This document shows, piece after piece, positions 7,523-16,391 of a DNA stretch of 64,000 bases; position 1 is the stretch's first letter, and the number at the start of each line of letters is the position of its first letter. The notes under the pieces were generated by a model that worked only from the letters and a program-made list of their open reading frames with translations, was not told the origin of the DNA and searched no databases. The stretch covers positions 495,785 through 559,784 of the forward strand of contig NZ_CP024770.1 in the NCBI RefSeq assembly GCF_011395035.1, written 5' to 3'. This DNA is from Pantoea cypripedii. Its GTDB lineage: Bacteria > Pseudomonadota > Gammaproteobacteria > Enterobacterales > Enterobacteriaceae. The position numbers and the translations under genes are program-made.

Positions 7523-8736
7523 TTCAACGTCTCCATTGCGGCGACGATCGCTTTACAGGCTGCGGTCACATCTTCACTGGCGATGCTGAAGGCCAGCCTG
7601 AAGTGACCCGACATGCCAAAGGCGCTACCCGGCACCACGGCCACGCTGGCGTGCTCGATCAGGAAGCGGGCGATATCGAGGTCATCAGCCAGCACGCTGC
7701 CATCGACCAGGGTTTTTCCCAGTGCCGACTGACAATCAACAAACAGATAAAATGCGCCCTGCGGTTTTTGCAAATTCAGCAGGGAAGAGGCCGCCAGAAT
7801 GTCACACGCCTCGTCGCGGCGTTTGACCAGAATCTCACGCCAGCCGGTCAGAAATGCGGCATCGCCCATCAGCGCAGTGGCAGCAGCGGCCTGGCTGACG
7901 GAACTCGGGTTCGAGGTGCTTTGCGCCTGGATCTTCTCCATCGCCTTGATCAGCCATTCCGGGCCCGCTGCATATCCCAGACGCCAGCCGGTCATCGCGT
8001 AGCCCTTAGAGACGCCGTTCAGCGTCAGGGTGCGATCTTTCAGTTCCGGGGCCGCCGTGGCGAACGAGATGAACGGCACATCGTAGGTGAGGGGTTCATA
8101 GATATCGTCAGAGAGCACCAGCACGCGCGGATAGTCTTTCAGCACGTCAGCCAGTGACTGCAGTTCCTCACGCGAATATATCGCCCCGGTCGGGTTACCT
8201 GGCGAGTTAATCAGCAGCCATTTGGTCTGTGGTGTCAGGGTCGAGCGAAGCTGGTCCGGGGTGATTTTATAACCACTCTCAACCGTGGTGGTAACGGTAA
8301 CCGGTGTGCCGTCGGCCAGCCTCACCATATCCGGGTAGGACACCCAGTAAGGGGCCGGGATGATCACTTCGTCGTTCTCATCGACGGTCGCCTGCAAGGC
8401 GTTGAACAGCAGTTGCTTGGCACCGGTGCCAGCAATGATTTCGCTCAGCCCATAGGAGAGCTGGTTTTCGCGCTGGAATTTTTGCTGAATCGCCTGCGTG
8501 AGCGCGGTAGTGCCCCCGACGTTGGTGTAACGGGTCTGCCCCTCCAGAATGCCCTTGATCGCCCCCAGCTTGATGTATTCCGGCGTATCAAAATCCAGCT
8601 CACCGGCACCCATATTGATAATTTTCTTACCCTGCGCCTGTAATTCGCGGGCGCGCTGAGCGATTTTAACCGTCATTGACAGCCCAATGCGCGAGACTCG
8701 TTTTGCCAGTCGGCTGTCGATATTTTGCTGAGACAT
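7519..8736 (-). CDS. Class I/II pyridoxal phosphate aminotransferase (aspartate/aromatic type)
   Basis: The 405-residue fold-type I aminotransferase has the PLP-binding series NSPGNPTG, DDIYEPLTYD and the Schiff-base lysine in LNGVSKGYAMTGWRLGYAAG. It resembles subgroup I-gamma aspartate aminotransferases. It is first in a two-gene operon with the M20 hydrolase, and the palindromic operator lies 44 bases upstream of its start. The likely role is transamination of the amino acid freed by the hydrolase or by PxpABC, feeding the 2-hydroxyacid dehydrogenase. The amino acid specificity is not readable from sequence. Confidence 0.9.
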   Translation of the reverse strand: MSQQNIDSRLAKRVSRIGLSMTVKIAQRARELQAQGKKIINMGAGELDFDTPEYIKLGAIKGILEGQTRYTNVGGTTALTQAIQQKFQRENQLSYGLSEIIAGTGAKQLLFNALQATVDENDEVIIPAPYWVSYPDMVRLADGTPVTVTTTVESGYKITPDQLRSTLTPQTKWLLINSPGNPTGAIYSREELQSLADVLKDYPRVLVLSDDIYEPLTYDVPFISFATAAPELKDRTLTLNGVSKGYAMTGWRLGYAAGPEWLIKAMEKIQAQSTSNPSSVSQAAAATALMGDAAFLTGWREILVKRRDEACDILAASSLLNLQKPQGAFYLFVDCQSALGKTLVDGSVLADDLDIARFLIEHASVAVVPGSAFGMSGHFRLAFSIASEDVTAACKAIVAAMETLK

Positions 8737-8779
8737 CCTTAACCCTTACGTAATGTGATCGTATCTGCGCACGTCGGCG

Positions 8780-8805
8780 CATTTCTTTGGCATACCAAAG
8801 AAATG
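8780..8805. promoter_or_regulatory. Palindromic operator, copy 3 (aminotransferase promoter)
   Basis: Near-perfect 26-bp palindrome: CATTTCTTTGGCA is mirrored by TACCAAAGAAATG with one mismatch in 13 pairs. It lies 44 bases upstream of the aminotransferase start. This is the best copy of the three. Confidence 0.7.
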
Positions 8806-8872
8806 CAATAATAATGCCAATGTAATTCAGAATGGTGGGTGGGTAACGGCACGCGTTCTGAGTTCCATCAGA

Positions 8873-9286
8873 TTATTTAGCAAACACACGGTCCCAGTCA
8901 GAAAATCCTTTGATTTCAATCGGGTTACCTGACGGATCCTGCATAAACATGATCGCCTGTTCACCCGGTTCACCGACGAAGCGTTTTTGTGGTGGCAGGA
9001 TGAATGCAACGCCAGCCTGTTGCAGTCGGGCGGCCAGCGGTTCCCACTCCGTCATCTCCAGCACCAGCCCCAGATGGGGCATCGGCACCATGTGATCGCC
9101 AACCTTACCGGTATTGGTAACCGCGAAGGGTTCACCGAGATGCAGGGAAATCTGATGACCAAAAAAGTCGAAGTCTACCCAGGTGTCAGTGCTGCGCCCT
9201 TCGGTACAACCCAGTAATTCACCGTAAAAACGGCGGCTTTCATCGAGATCGGTGACGTGATAGGCAAGGTGAAATGCAGATTTCAT
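8873..9286 (-). CDS. VOC-superfamily (glyoxalase/dioxygenase fold) protein
   Basis: The 137-residue protein opens with FHLAYHVTDLDESRRFYGELLGC, the first beta-alpha-beta-beta-beta unit of the vicinal oxygen chelate fold. A second unit ends in IMFMQDPSGNPIEIKGF, whose Glu is the usual metal ligand. The His in AYHV and in ISLHL complete a plausible site. Members include glyoxalases, fosfomycin-type transferases and extradiol dioxygenases, so no specific reaction is assigned. It is divergent from the LysR gene at 9378, which may control it. Confidence 0.85.
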   Translation of the reverse strand: MKSAFHLAYHVTDLDESRRFYGELLGCTEGRSTDTWVDFDFFGHQISLHLGEPFAVTNTGKVGDHMVPMPHLGLVLEMTEWEPLAARLQQAGVAFILPPQKRFVGEPGEQAIMFMQDPSGNPIEIKGFSDWDRVFAK

Positions 9287-9377
9287 GTTCTGTCTCCATT
9301 TAAAGATTGAGGCAGAATCTCAAATCACGTACAAAAGCGTTAGCATGTTTTTATGCATTCAATCGTAAGGAATAGTT

Positions 9378-10238
9378 TTGGATAGTAAGTACCTTGCCAG
9401 TCTGATTGCCGCGATTGAATGCGGCTCCATTGCCGAAGCGGCGCGTCGTCAGGGGATTACCGCTGCTGCGGTGAGTCAGCGTATTCAGGTACTGGAGCGG
9501 GAGCTGGATACCCCGTTGCTGAATCGGGTAGGGCACACTGCCAGACCCACCGATGCCGCGATGGCAATGTTGACCCGCGCCAGGCGCATTGTGCGCGAAG
9601 TGGAACTCCTGAGTAGCGATGTTCATGCCAATGCACTGAGCGGGACGCTGAAGATTGGTGCCATCTCAACCGCGCTGACCGGGATTCTGCCCGGGGCTTT
9701 GCTGACGCTACATCGTCAGGCACCGGATGTCAGGCCGCAGATTACTCCCGGCACCTCCACTACGCTGTACGATGCGCTGGCTCGCGAAGCTATCGATGCG
9801 GCGATTATGGTCCAGCCGCCGTTTGAAATCCCGAAACGATACCGCTGGCAACCACTGCATCATGAGGAGCTGATTCTGCTGTCCAGCACACCGCTGGAGC
9901 GGGATGTTGCCCACGCCCTCAGCACGCTGCCGTACATCAGTTATGACCCGAATTCCTGGGGTGGGCGGCTGGCGCAGCAGTATCTGAATGATCACGACCT
10001 GCATCCCCGCCTGTTGCTGGAGCTGGACGGTATCGAAGCGATTTCCCTGCTGGTAAAAGAAAAGATGGGGGTAAGCCTGCTGCCACGCTGGCCGGGTCTC
10101 GCCGCGATTTCACAGCACCTGGTACAGACCTCGGTTGGCGGCGGTTACGATCGCAAAATTATTCTGCTGGTGCGCCCGGAGTCGATCAACGAGCAACTGC
10201 TTACCCTGTTAATCTCTGCGCTGAGTCCCGCCCAGTGA
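9378..10238 (+). CDS. LysR-family transcriptional regulator
   Basis: It has an N-terminal winged helix (LASLIAAIECGSIAEAARRQGITAAAVSQRIQVLERELDTPLLNR) and a periplasmic-binding-protein-like effector domain, 286 residues in all. The start is a TTG at 9378; the protein begins directly at the helix-turn-helix region as usual for the family. It is divergent from the VOC gene across about 90 bases and is the likely regulator of that gene and of itself. Confidence 0.9.
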   Translation: MDSKYLASLIAAIECGSIAEAARRQGITAAAVSQRIQVLERELDTPLLNRVGHTARPTDAAMAMLTRARRIVREVELLSSDVHANALSGTLKIGAISTALTGILPGALLTLHRQAPDVRPQITPGTSTTLYDALAREAIDAAIMVQPPFEIPKRYRWQPLHHEELILLSSTPLERDVAHALSTLPYISYDPNSWGGRLAQQYLNDHDLHPRLLLELDGIEAISLLVKEKMGVSLLPRWPGLAAISQHLVQTSVGGGYDRKIILLVRPESINEQLLTLLISALSPAQ

Positions 10239-10250
10239 TCGTTCATTACG

Positions 10251-10270
10251 CCCGATGGTTGCGCATCGGG
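10251..10270 (+). terminator. Hairpin after the LysR gene
   Basis: CCCGATG pairs with CATCGGG around GTTGCG, 13 bases after the LysR stop. There is no clear T tract, so this is a weak or Rho-assisted terminator at best. Confidence 0.4.
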
Positions 10271-10396
10271 TGCGTATAAAGGGTGCAGGAATGTTAACCT
10301 CAGCAGAGCGAAAGCATTAATGGCAGCAAAAATTCATTAATAAAACGCCAGTTCTAAACGAAAACGTTAATGAGAGCAGGATTAGTGCGGCTCTTA

Positions 10397-11794
10397 TCAG
10401 TTCGCCACTTTTACCAGCGCCTCAGACTTGCTCAGCAGATACGGGCGCAGATAACCCACCGTATTTGAGAGCAACAAAACGTCCTGATGCAGCTGAATAT
10501 GGAGTACCTGCTCAACATATTGCCGCCGCGCCTGCATACGCTGCCAGACATCCGGCCAGGCCAGTGCAATCTCCGCCTGAAGTTGGGTATCCGCCAGCGC
10601 CACGGTGTCTTCGATGCTGCATCCACCGTAACCTTTGACGGAAGGAATAATATCGATCTGCAACAGCATGCCGCTGCCAAGCAACGCTTTGGAGCCACTG
10701 CTGACTGGTGAACACAGCCATTCTTCATCCGCCACCAGGTGACCGGGATTGAGATGCCAGTGCCAGCGCTCCTTTGGCAGCACATGCTCAACAATCTGGT
10801 ACAACTCGCCACCCGTCAGGCCGCATCGGAGACTCTCAAGCCAGGTGACGACGGCGTGATAATAAGGCTGAGCAACACGCGGCAGATAATCCGCCACTGC
10901 GGCAGGTAATTCCTCCGCTGCGGCGACAACGTAGGCCGCGCGGCTGCTTAATCCACCTTTGTAACCTACCGTCAGTGAGAATTTATCACCCAGCGCGATT
11001 AACTTATCGCGCGGATAGAGCGTGGCGTGGGAAAAACGATCGCCGGTGGCTGCGATGGAGATAACGGTCGATGGCTGTCCCGCGGCGGCCAGCAACTGCC
11101 CAATCGACTTTTCACTTTTGCCAACCTCGATGGCATCGAGCGCGCTCAGCAGGCAGGTGGAGGCCAGATTGGCACCGTATTCGTAGAATGCCACTTCCGC
11201 TGCGCTGTTATGGATACGGACGCCACTTTCCGGCGAGATAAACAGTCCGGTGGCGTTAATCACGTTATGTTTACCGCCACAAGCCTGAAAAACCGCGTCC
11301 GCGACGAATGCCGGGACATCGAACAGTTGATTTGACGCACTCAGGCCGGTAAACAATTTCCAGCCCACGATACCGGTACGTGACGACGCCGTGATACCAC
11401 AGCGTGCCAGCAACGTGTGTAACGGTTGATCGCCGTCCATCGGCTGATTCGGCAGGGAAAAAATGGGGGCATGCAGGCAGTTACCTGCGTTGCGGGCAAA
11501 CGGCACCAGCTTGAGGTTCTCATTGCCCATAATGTAGCTCAGCGTTCCCTCAGCGCTGATGACCAGTAAGGCTTCCTCAAAGCGGGGAATAAAGCCGGAG
11601 AGATATTCAAAGTTGCCGCCGTGTTCTTTGTCGGCATAGATGACCAGAAACTCAAGCCCCTGTGCGCTCATTGCCGAGATAACGTTCGCGAGGCGCTGAT
11701 GCATCACTGCATCCGGGATCACCGGCGTTGTGATATCCGGAAAGGTGGGAGGAGCCGGTTTCTTCATGAGCCTGTATTCGTATTGCTGCGTCAT
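10397..11794 (-). CDS. M24-fold (Xaa-Pro peptidase/creatinase-like) protein with altered active site
   Basis: The 465-residue protein has an N-terminal creatinase-like domain (QGLEFLVIYADKEHGGNFEYLSGFIPRFEEALLVIS) and a C-terminal pita-bread domain. The motifs NPGHLV, SGMLLQIDIIP and EDTVAL are in place, but the region where metallopeptidases carry two Asp ligands reads FSLTVGYKGGLSSRAAYVV, without them. It is therefore probably not a conventional dinuclear metallopeptidase; creatinase-like or non-catalytic roles are possible. It has a GAGGAGAC ribosome-binding site and begins 25 bases after the lacI-type gene, so the two likely share a transcript next to the PTS operon. Confidence 0.8.
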   Translation of the reverse strand: MTQQYEYRLMKKPAPPTFPDITTPVIPDAVMHQRLANVISAMSAQGLEFLVIYADKEHGGNFEYLSGFIPRFEEALLVISAEGTLSYIMGNENLKLVPFARNAGNCLHAPIFSLPNQPMDGDQPLHTLLARCGITASSRTGIVGWKLFTGLSASNQLFDVPAFVADAVFQACGGKHNVINATGLFISPESGVRIHNSAAEVAFYEYGANLASTCLLSALDAIEVGKSEKSIGQLLAAAGQPSTVISIAATGDRFSHATLYPRDKLIALGDKFSLTVGYKGGLSSRAAYVVAAAEELPAAVADYLPRVAQPYYHAVVTWLESLRCGLTGGELYQIVEHVLPKERWHWHLNPGHLVADEEWLCSPVSSGSKALLGSGMLLQIDIIPSVKGYGGCSIEDTVALADTQLQAEIALAWPDVWQRMQARRQYVEQVLHIQLHQDVLLLSNTVGYLRPYLLSKSEALVKVAN

Positions 11795-11819
11795 TTACCG
11801 TCTCCTCAACATTCTCGTG

Positions 11820-12761
11820 TCAGCGAGGAACGAACAGGTCTCCCCGTAGCGTGTAACAACCCAGCATGTCCTGGGTCTTTTTCGTCAGCCAGCCCACAAT
11901 GCGGGTTGCCAGCGCATCCATTGAATATTCAATCGCCGGAATGGTGGGAAGGCCGGGCAAATGGACGGAACCGGCCAGGCTAAACACCATGATGTCGCCC
12001 GGCACCGATTTATTAAATGCCTGTAGCTGCGTAATCACCTGCCGCGCTTCCTGATCGTTCGCCACTAACAGGGCATTAAAATTCAGGGTGCTGGCATTGT
12101 TGAGCAGCACCTGCAGCGCCACCGACGAAGAGGGCGAGTCCATCAGCACCAGATTACGATTATAGGGCAGGAGGTTATTTTCCAGCGCCAGTTTGTAACC
12201 GAATAACACCTGTTCCCCTGCGTTGCCGGCATCCGGATAGATCAAGGCGATTTGCCGCTTTCCCTGGCTAATCAGGTAATTACAGGCGGTCTCGGCGGCG
12301 AAGGCGTGATCAAACTGGAGGCTGTTTGGCCATGCGGTTTCGGCACAATCCACCAGGATGACATTGTCGTCCTGAATATCAAGCGGGAAGCGGGCACCAA
12401 TGATCAGCACATCATCACACAGCCCGCAGGTCAGCTCATCAAGTGCATTCATGACATCGGTTTTGCTACTGGCAAACCGCAACAACAGATGTTTTTGATG
12501 CTGGCTCAGTTGCTTTTCCAGCGCATAGAGATAACCGGTGGTTTGATTGATATTTTCCTGCGCGCAGATCACACCAATGCAACCGGTGGACTGGCTGAAC
12601 AACGATTGAGCAATAACGTTAGGCCGGTATTTCAGCTCCTCCACCGCTTTCAGTACCGCCAGGCGGCTGGCTTCCTTCACGCCGCGCGAACCACTCAACA
12701 CCCGAGACACTGTGGCTTTTGATACCCCAGCTAAGCGCGATACATCGTTGATCGTAGACAT
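11820..12761 (-). CDS. LacI-family repressor of the beta-glucoside PTS operon
   Basis: The N-terminus MSTINDVSRLAGVSKATVSR is a textbook LacI helix-turn-helix, followed by the hinge helix RPNVIAQSLFSQ and a sugar-binding domain (313 residues). The ATG at 12761 has GGGGAGAAAG upstream; an upstream extension to 12932 would run through the operators. It is divergent from the PTS operon with two palindromic operators between them, so it most likely represses both itself (with the M24 gene) and the PTS until a beta-glucoside signal appears. Confidence 0.92.
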   Translation of the reverse strand: MSTINDVSRLAGVSKATVSRVLSGSRGVKEASRLAVLKAVEELKYRPNVIAQSLFSQSTGCIGVICAQENINQTTGYLYALEKQLSQHQKHLLLRFASSKTDVMNALDELTCGLCDDVLIIGARFPLDIQDDNVILVDCAETAWPNSLQFDHAFAAETACNYLISQGKRQIALIYPDAGNAGEQVLFGYKLALENNLLPYNRNLVLMDSPSSSVALQVLLNNASTLNFNALLVANDQEARQVITQLQAFNKSVPGDIMVFSLAGSVHLPGLPTIPAIEYSMDALATRIVGWLTKKTQDMLGCYTLRGDLFVPR

Positions 12762-12823
12762 CTTTCTCCCCGGACACTCTGAACAAACTTTCGCCAGCGG
12801 CAGTATAGCGATTTCGATTCTGG

Positions 12824-12842
12824 ATGGAAACCGGATTTCCAT
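12824..12842. promoter_or_regulatory. LacI-type operator, proximal to the repressor gene
   Basis: ATGGAAACCGGATTTCCAT is a palindrome with a central CG, typical of LacI/GalR-family operators, lying 63 bases upstream of the repressor start. Confidence 0.7.
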
Positions 12843-12949
12843 TCCTGCATCAAACCCATCCATATTGCCGGTATTTTGTGATGGGAATCTAATAAAAAAA
12901 CCACCGATTAATAATAAATTGACCGCTATCACATTTCACTGACACCCGA

Positions 12950-12966
12950 ATGGAAACCGGTTTCCG
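12950..12966. promoter_or_regulatory. LacI-type operator, proximal to the PTS operon
   Basis: GGAAACCGGTTTCC is a perfect 14-bp palindrome about 50 bases upstream of the IIB gene. Its centre is about 126 bases from the other site, roughly 12 helical turns, which would suit looping by a tetrameric repressor. Confidence 0.75.
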
Positions 12967-13013
12967 TATGATATCCAATCATAACCACATTGAGGCATAT
13001 CACTGAAGGATGG

Positions 13014-13334
13014 ATGACGATGGTCAGGATCATGTTGTGTTGTTCGGCTGGGATGTCCACCAGCATGCTGGTGCGCAAAATGCAGGATGTGGCGCAGGAA
13101 AGGGGGTTAGCTGTTGAGATTGCCGCCTATGGCATCACCGAATTCGACGAGCAATTTGGGCGTTATCAGGTGGTTTTGCTGGGGCCGCAGGTGAAATACA
13201 TGCTGAAAACACTGGCGGATAAAGCAGCCAGCGCGGGGATCCCCGTCCAGCCAATCGAGATGATGGACTACGGTATGCAGCGCGGTGACAAAGTGCTGGA
13301 TTACGCGCTGTCGCTTATTGAGGCAGCTCACTAA
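13014..13334 (+). CDS. PTS lactose/cellobiose-type EIIB component
   Basis: The roughly 106-residue protein has the phosphorylated Cys in the P-loop-like MLCCSAGMSTSMLV near the N-terminus, as in CelA/ChbB. The ATG at 13014 has GAAGGA just upstream; a second ATG at 13020 is also possible. It carries phosphate from EIIA to the sugar bound by EIIC. The operon order is IIB-IIC-glucosidase-IIA. Confidence 0.93.
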   Translation: MTMVRIMLCCSAGMSTSMLVRKMQDVAQERGLAVEIAAYGITEFDEQFGRYQVVLLGPQVKYMLKTLADKAASAGIPVQPIEMMDYGMQRGDKVLDYALSLIEAAH

Positions 13335-13346
13335 AAAGGTGATGGT

Positions 13347-14702
13347 ATGAGCTCGTTATATCAGTCGATGATTACCGTTATCGAGCAATCGATAACGCCG
13401 TTAGCCGGACGTCTCGGGCAACAGAAATACATCATTGCGATCCGCGACGGCTTCACCGCCGCGCTGCCGTTTATGATCATCGGTTCGTTCATGCTGGTCT
13501 TTATCTTTCCACCGTTCTCCGCCACGACGACCAACGGTTTTGCCCGCGCCTGGCTGGATTTCTCCGCGACTTACCGTGAACAACTGATGCTGCCGTTTTA
13601 CCTCAGCATGGGCGTGATGACATTTTTTATCTCGGTAGGGATCGGCGCAAGCCTCGGGCGACAGTTCTCGCTGGACCCGGTGATGTCCGGCCTGCTGGCA
13701 TTTATGGCGTTTCTGCTGGTCGCCGCACCTTACTCCAACGGCACCATCTCCACCGCCTATCTTTCCGGGCAGGGGATTTTCACCGCGCTGATTACCGCTA
13801 TTTATTCAACGCGCGTCTATGCGTGGCTTAAGCAGAAAAACATCACCATCCGCTTGCCTAAGGAAGTCCCGACCGGTGTTGCCCGCTCTTTTGAAATATT
13901 GATTCCGGTGGTGGTGATTATTGGCACCCTGCATCCCCTGAATTTATTTATCCAGGCGCAGACCGGCATGATTATCCCCGAGGCGATCATGCACCTGCTG
14001 GGACCACTGGTTTCGGCGTCAGATTCCCTGCCGGCGATTTTACTGTCGGTGCTGCTTTGCCAGCTGTTCTGGTTCGCCGGTATCCACGGTGCGTTGATCG
14101 TAACCGGGATTATGAATCCGTTCTGGATGGCGAATCTCTCGGCCAATCAGGCGGCACTGGCGGCAGGTACGGCGCTGCCGCATATCTATCTGCAGGGTTT
14201 CTGGGATCACTATCTGTTGATTGGTGGTGTGGGTTCCACCTTGCCGTTGGCGTTCCTGTTGTTACGTAGCCGCGCTACCCATCTGCGTACCATTGGCAAG
14301 ATGGGCATCGTGCCGAGCTTCTTCAACATCAACGAACCGATCATGTTCGGTGCGCCGATCATCATGAATCCCATGCTGTTTATTCCTTTTGTCTGCGTGC
14401 CGATGATTAACGCCATTCTCGCCTGGACGGCCACCAAAATGGGTTGGCTGGCACAGGTGGTGTCACTCACGCCCTGGACGACGCCCGCGCCGATCGGTGC
14501 GTCATGGGCCGCCAACTGGGCCATCAGCCCGGTGGTGATGTGCCTGATTTGCATGGCGATGTCGGCCCTGATGTACCTGCCTTTCCTGCGCGCGTATGAA
14601 CGTTCGCTGCTGAAGGCAGAAGAACAAAAAGCACAGGACAACACCGTGGCACCTCTGACTAACAAATCCGGAGATAAGCGTAATGAAGTATCAGTTTCCT
14701 GA
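13347..14702 (+). CDS. PTS lactose/cellobiose-type EIIC permease
   Basis: At 451 residues with about ten hydrophobic segments it matches CelB/ChbC permeases. Family blocks seen are IRDGFTAALPFMIIGS, FWFAGIHGALIVTGIMNPFW, PSFFNINEPIMFGAPIIMNP and TTPAPIGA; the NEP Glu and the preceding His are the substrate-site residues of the family. It moves and phosphorylates a beta-linked disaccharide or aryl-glucoside across the inner membrane. The 3' end overlaps the glucosidase start by 20 bases, indicating translational coupling. Confidence 0.93.
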   Translation: MSSLYQSMITVIEQSITPLAGRLGQQKYIIAIRDGFTAALPFMIIGSFMLVFIFPPFSATTTNGFARAWLDFSATYREQLMLPFYLSMGVMTFFISVGIGASLGRQFSLDPVMSGLLAFMAFLLVAAPYSNGTISTAYLSGQGIFTALITAIYSTRVYAWLKQKNITIRLPKEVPTGVARSFEILIPVVVIIGTLHPLNLFIQAQTGMIIPEAIMHLLGPLVSASDSLPAILLSVLLCQLFWFAGIHGALIVTGIMNPFWMANLSANQAALAAGTALPHIYLQGFWDHYLLIGGVGSTLPLAFLLLRSRATHLRTIGKMGIVPSFFNINEPIMFGAPIIMNPMLFIPFVCVPMINAILAWTATKMGWLAQVVSLTPWTTPAPIGASWAANWAISPVVMCLICMAMSALMYLPFLRAYERSLLKAEEQKAQDNTVAPLTNKSGDKRNEVSVS

Positions 14703-16083
14703 GAATTTCTGGTGGGGTAGCGCCAGCTCGGCTCTGCAAACCGAAGGGGCGAGTCTGTCTGGCGGTAAAAGTGCCACTACCTGGGATCACTGGTTTGAGC
14801 AGCAACCGTGGCGCTTTCATCAGCAGGTCGGCCCTGGAGAGACCTCAACCTTTTATCAACACTGGCAGCAGGATATCGCCTTATTACGCCAGCTGAATCA
14901 CAACAGCTTTCGCACCTCACTGAGCTGGTCACGCTTAATTCCAGACGGGACGGGTGAAGTGAATCCCGACGCGGTAGCCTTTTATCATCGCGTCATTGAT
15001 GAACTGCTGGCGCAGGGCATCAAACCCTTCTTCACCCTGTTCCATTTCGATATGCCACTGGCGATGCAGGAGAAAGGTGGCTGGGAGAGCCGTGAGGTGG
15101 TAGAGGCATTCGGCCGCTACGCTCAGGTGTGCTTTGACCTGTTTGGTGACCGGGTACTGCACTGGTTCACCTTCAACGAACCGATCGTGCCGGTTGAGGG
15201 CGGCTATCTTTATGATTTCCACTATCCCAACGTGGTTGATTTCAGGCGCGCCGCGACGGTGGCGTATCACACCGTGCTGGCCCATGCCACGGCGGTAGGC
15301 GCGTATCGGGCAGGGGGCTATGGTGGCGAAATCGGCATCATTCTTAACCTGACGCCGTCCTATCCGCGTTCACAACACCCGGCCGATCTTAACGCGTCGC
15401 ATCATGCTGACCTGCTGTTTAACCGCAGCTTCCTTGACCCGGTGCTGCTGGGCGAATATCCGGCGGATCTGGTGGCTTTGCTGAAGCAATACGATCAACT
15501 GCCTGCCTGTTTACCGGGTGACAGCACATTGATGGCGGCAGGCAAAATTGATCTGCTGGGCATCAATTATTATCAGCCGCGCCGGGTTAAATGTCGGGAA
15601 AATGCGGTGAACCCGGCCTCGCCGTTCATGCCGGAATGGTTTTTTGACCATTATGAGATGCCGGGTCGCACGATGAATCCCTGGCGCGGCTGGGAGATCT
15701 ACCCGCCCGGTATTTATGACATTCTCACCAATCTGCGGGTGAACTACGGCAATCCACGCTGCTTTATTTCAGAGAACGGCATGGGGGTGGAGAATGAACA
15801 GCGCTTTGCCGCAGAGGGTCAGATTGACGATCAGTACCGCATCGATTTTATTTCCGATCACCTTAAATGGCTGCACAAGGGGATAAGCGAGGGCAGCAAC
15901 TGCCTTGGTTACCATATGTGGACCTTTATTGATAACTGGTCATGGTGCAACGGCTACAAAAACCGCTACGGCTTTGTGCAGCTCGATCTCACCAGCCAGA
16001 AGCGCACCGTGAAAAAAAGCGGGGAGTGGTTTGCTGCCACCGCCGCGAATAATGGTTTTGGTGAGCAGGAGGCCGCATCATGA
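14683..16083 (+). CDS. GH1 6-phospho-beta-glucosidase
   Basis: The 466-residue glycoside hydrolase family 1 enzyme begins FPENFWWGSASSALQTEG. The acid/base Glu is in WFTFNEP (about residue 166) and the nucleophile Glu in FISENG (about residue 364). It hydrolyses the phosphorylated sugar produced by the PTS into glucose 6-phosphate and glucose or an aglycone. A GGAGATAAGC ribosome-binding site lies inside the EIIC coding end. A 6-phospho substrate is inferred from the PTS neighbours. Confidence 0.94.
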   Translation: MKYQFPENFWWGSASSALQTEGASLSGGKSATTWDHWFEQQPWRFHQQVGPGETSTFYQHWQQDIALLRQLNHNSFRTSLSWSRLIPDGTGEVNPDAVAFYHRVIDELLAQGIKPFFTLFHFDMPLAMQEKGGWESREVVEAFGRYAQVCFDLFGDRVLHWFTFNEPIVPVEGGYLYDFHYPNVVDFRRAATVAYHTVLAHATAVGAYRAGGYGGEIGIILNLTPSYPRSQHPADLNASHHADLLFNRSFLDPVLLGEYPADLVALLKQYDQLPACLPGDSTLMAAGKIDLLGINYYQPRRVKCRENAVNPASPFMPEWFFDHYEMPGRTMNPWRGWEIYPPGIYDILTNLRVNYGNPRCFISENGMGVENEQRFAAEGQIDDQYRIDFISDHLKWLHKGISEGSNCLGYHMWTFIDNWSWCNGYKNRYGFVQLDLTSQKRTVKKSGEWFAATAANNGFGEQEAAS

Positions 16084-16382
16084 TCGACTTAGAGGAAGCG
16101 GTGATGGAAATCATCGTCAATGCCGGTCAGTCGCGCAGTTTGTGCTTTGAGGCGTTACAGGCTGCCCGTCAGGGGGATTTTGACGCAGCAAAACAGCTGC
16201 TGCAGGAAGCGGATACCTTCTCCCGTCAGGCCCATAAAATGCAAACCCGGCTGATTGAACAGGATGCGGGCGAGGCCCGCCAGCCGATGTCATTGATTAT
16301 GGTGCATGCCCAGGACCATTTGATGACATCTCTGCTGGCGCGCGAGTTGTCCGAAGAGATTGTGCATCTATATCAACGCTGA
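16080..16382 (+). CDS. PTS lactose/cellobiose-type EIIA component
   Basis: The 100-residue all-helical protein resembles CelC/ChbA, with the conserved MEIIVNAGQSRSLCFEAL start region and the phosphorylated His in LIMVHAQDHLM. It accepts phosphate from HPr and passes it to EIIB. The start overlaps the glucosidase stop by 4 bases (ATGA), so it is the last gene of the operon. Confidence 0.93.
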   Translation: MIDLEEAVMEIIVNAGQSRSLCFEALQAARQGDFDAAKQLLQEADTFSRQAHKMQTRLIEQDAGEARQPMSLIMVHAQDHLMTSLLARELSEEIVHLYQR

Positions 16383-16391
16383 TGCGGTGCG

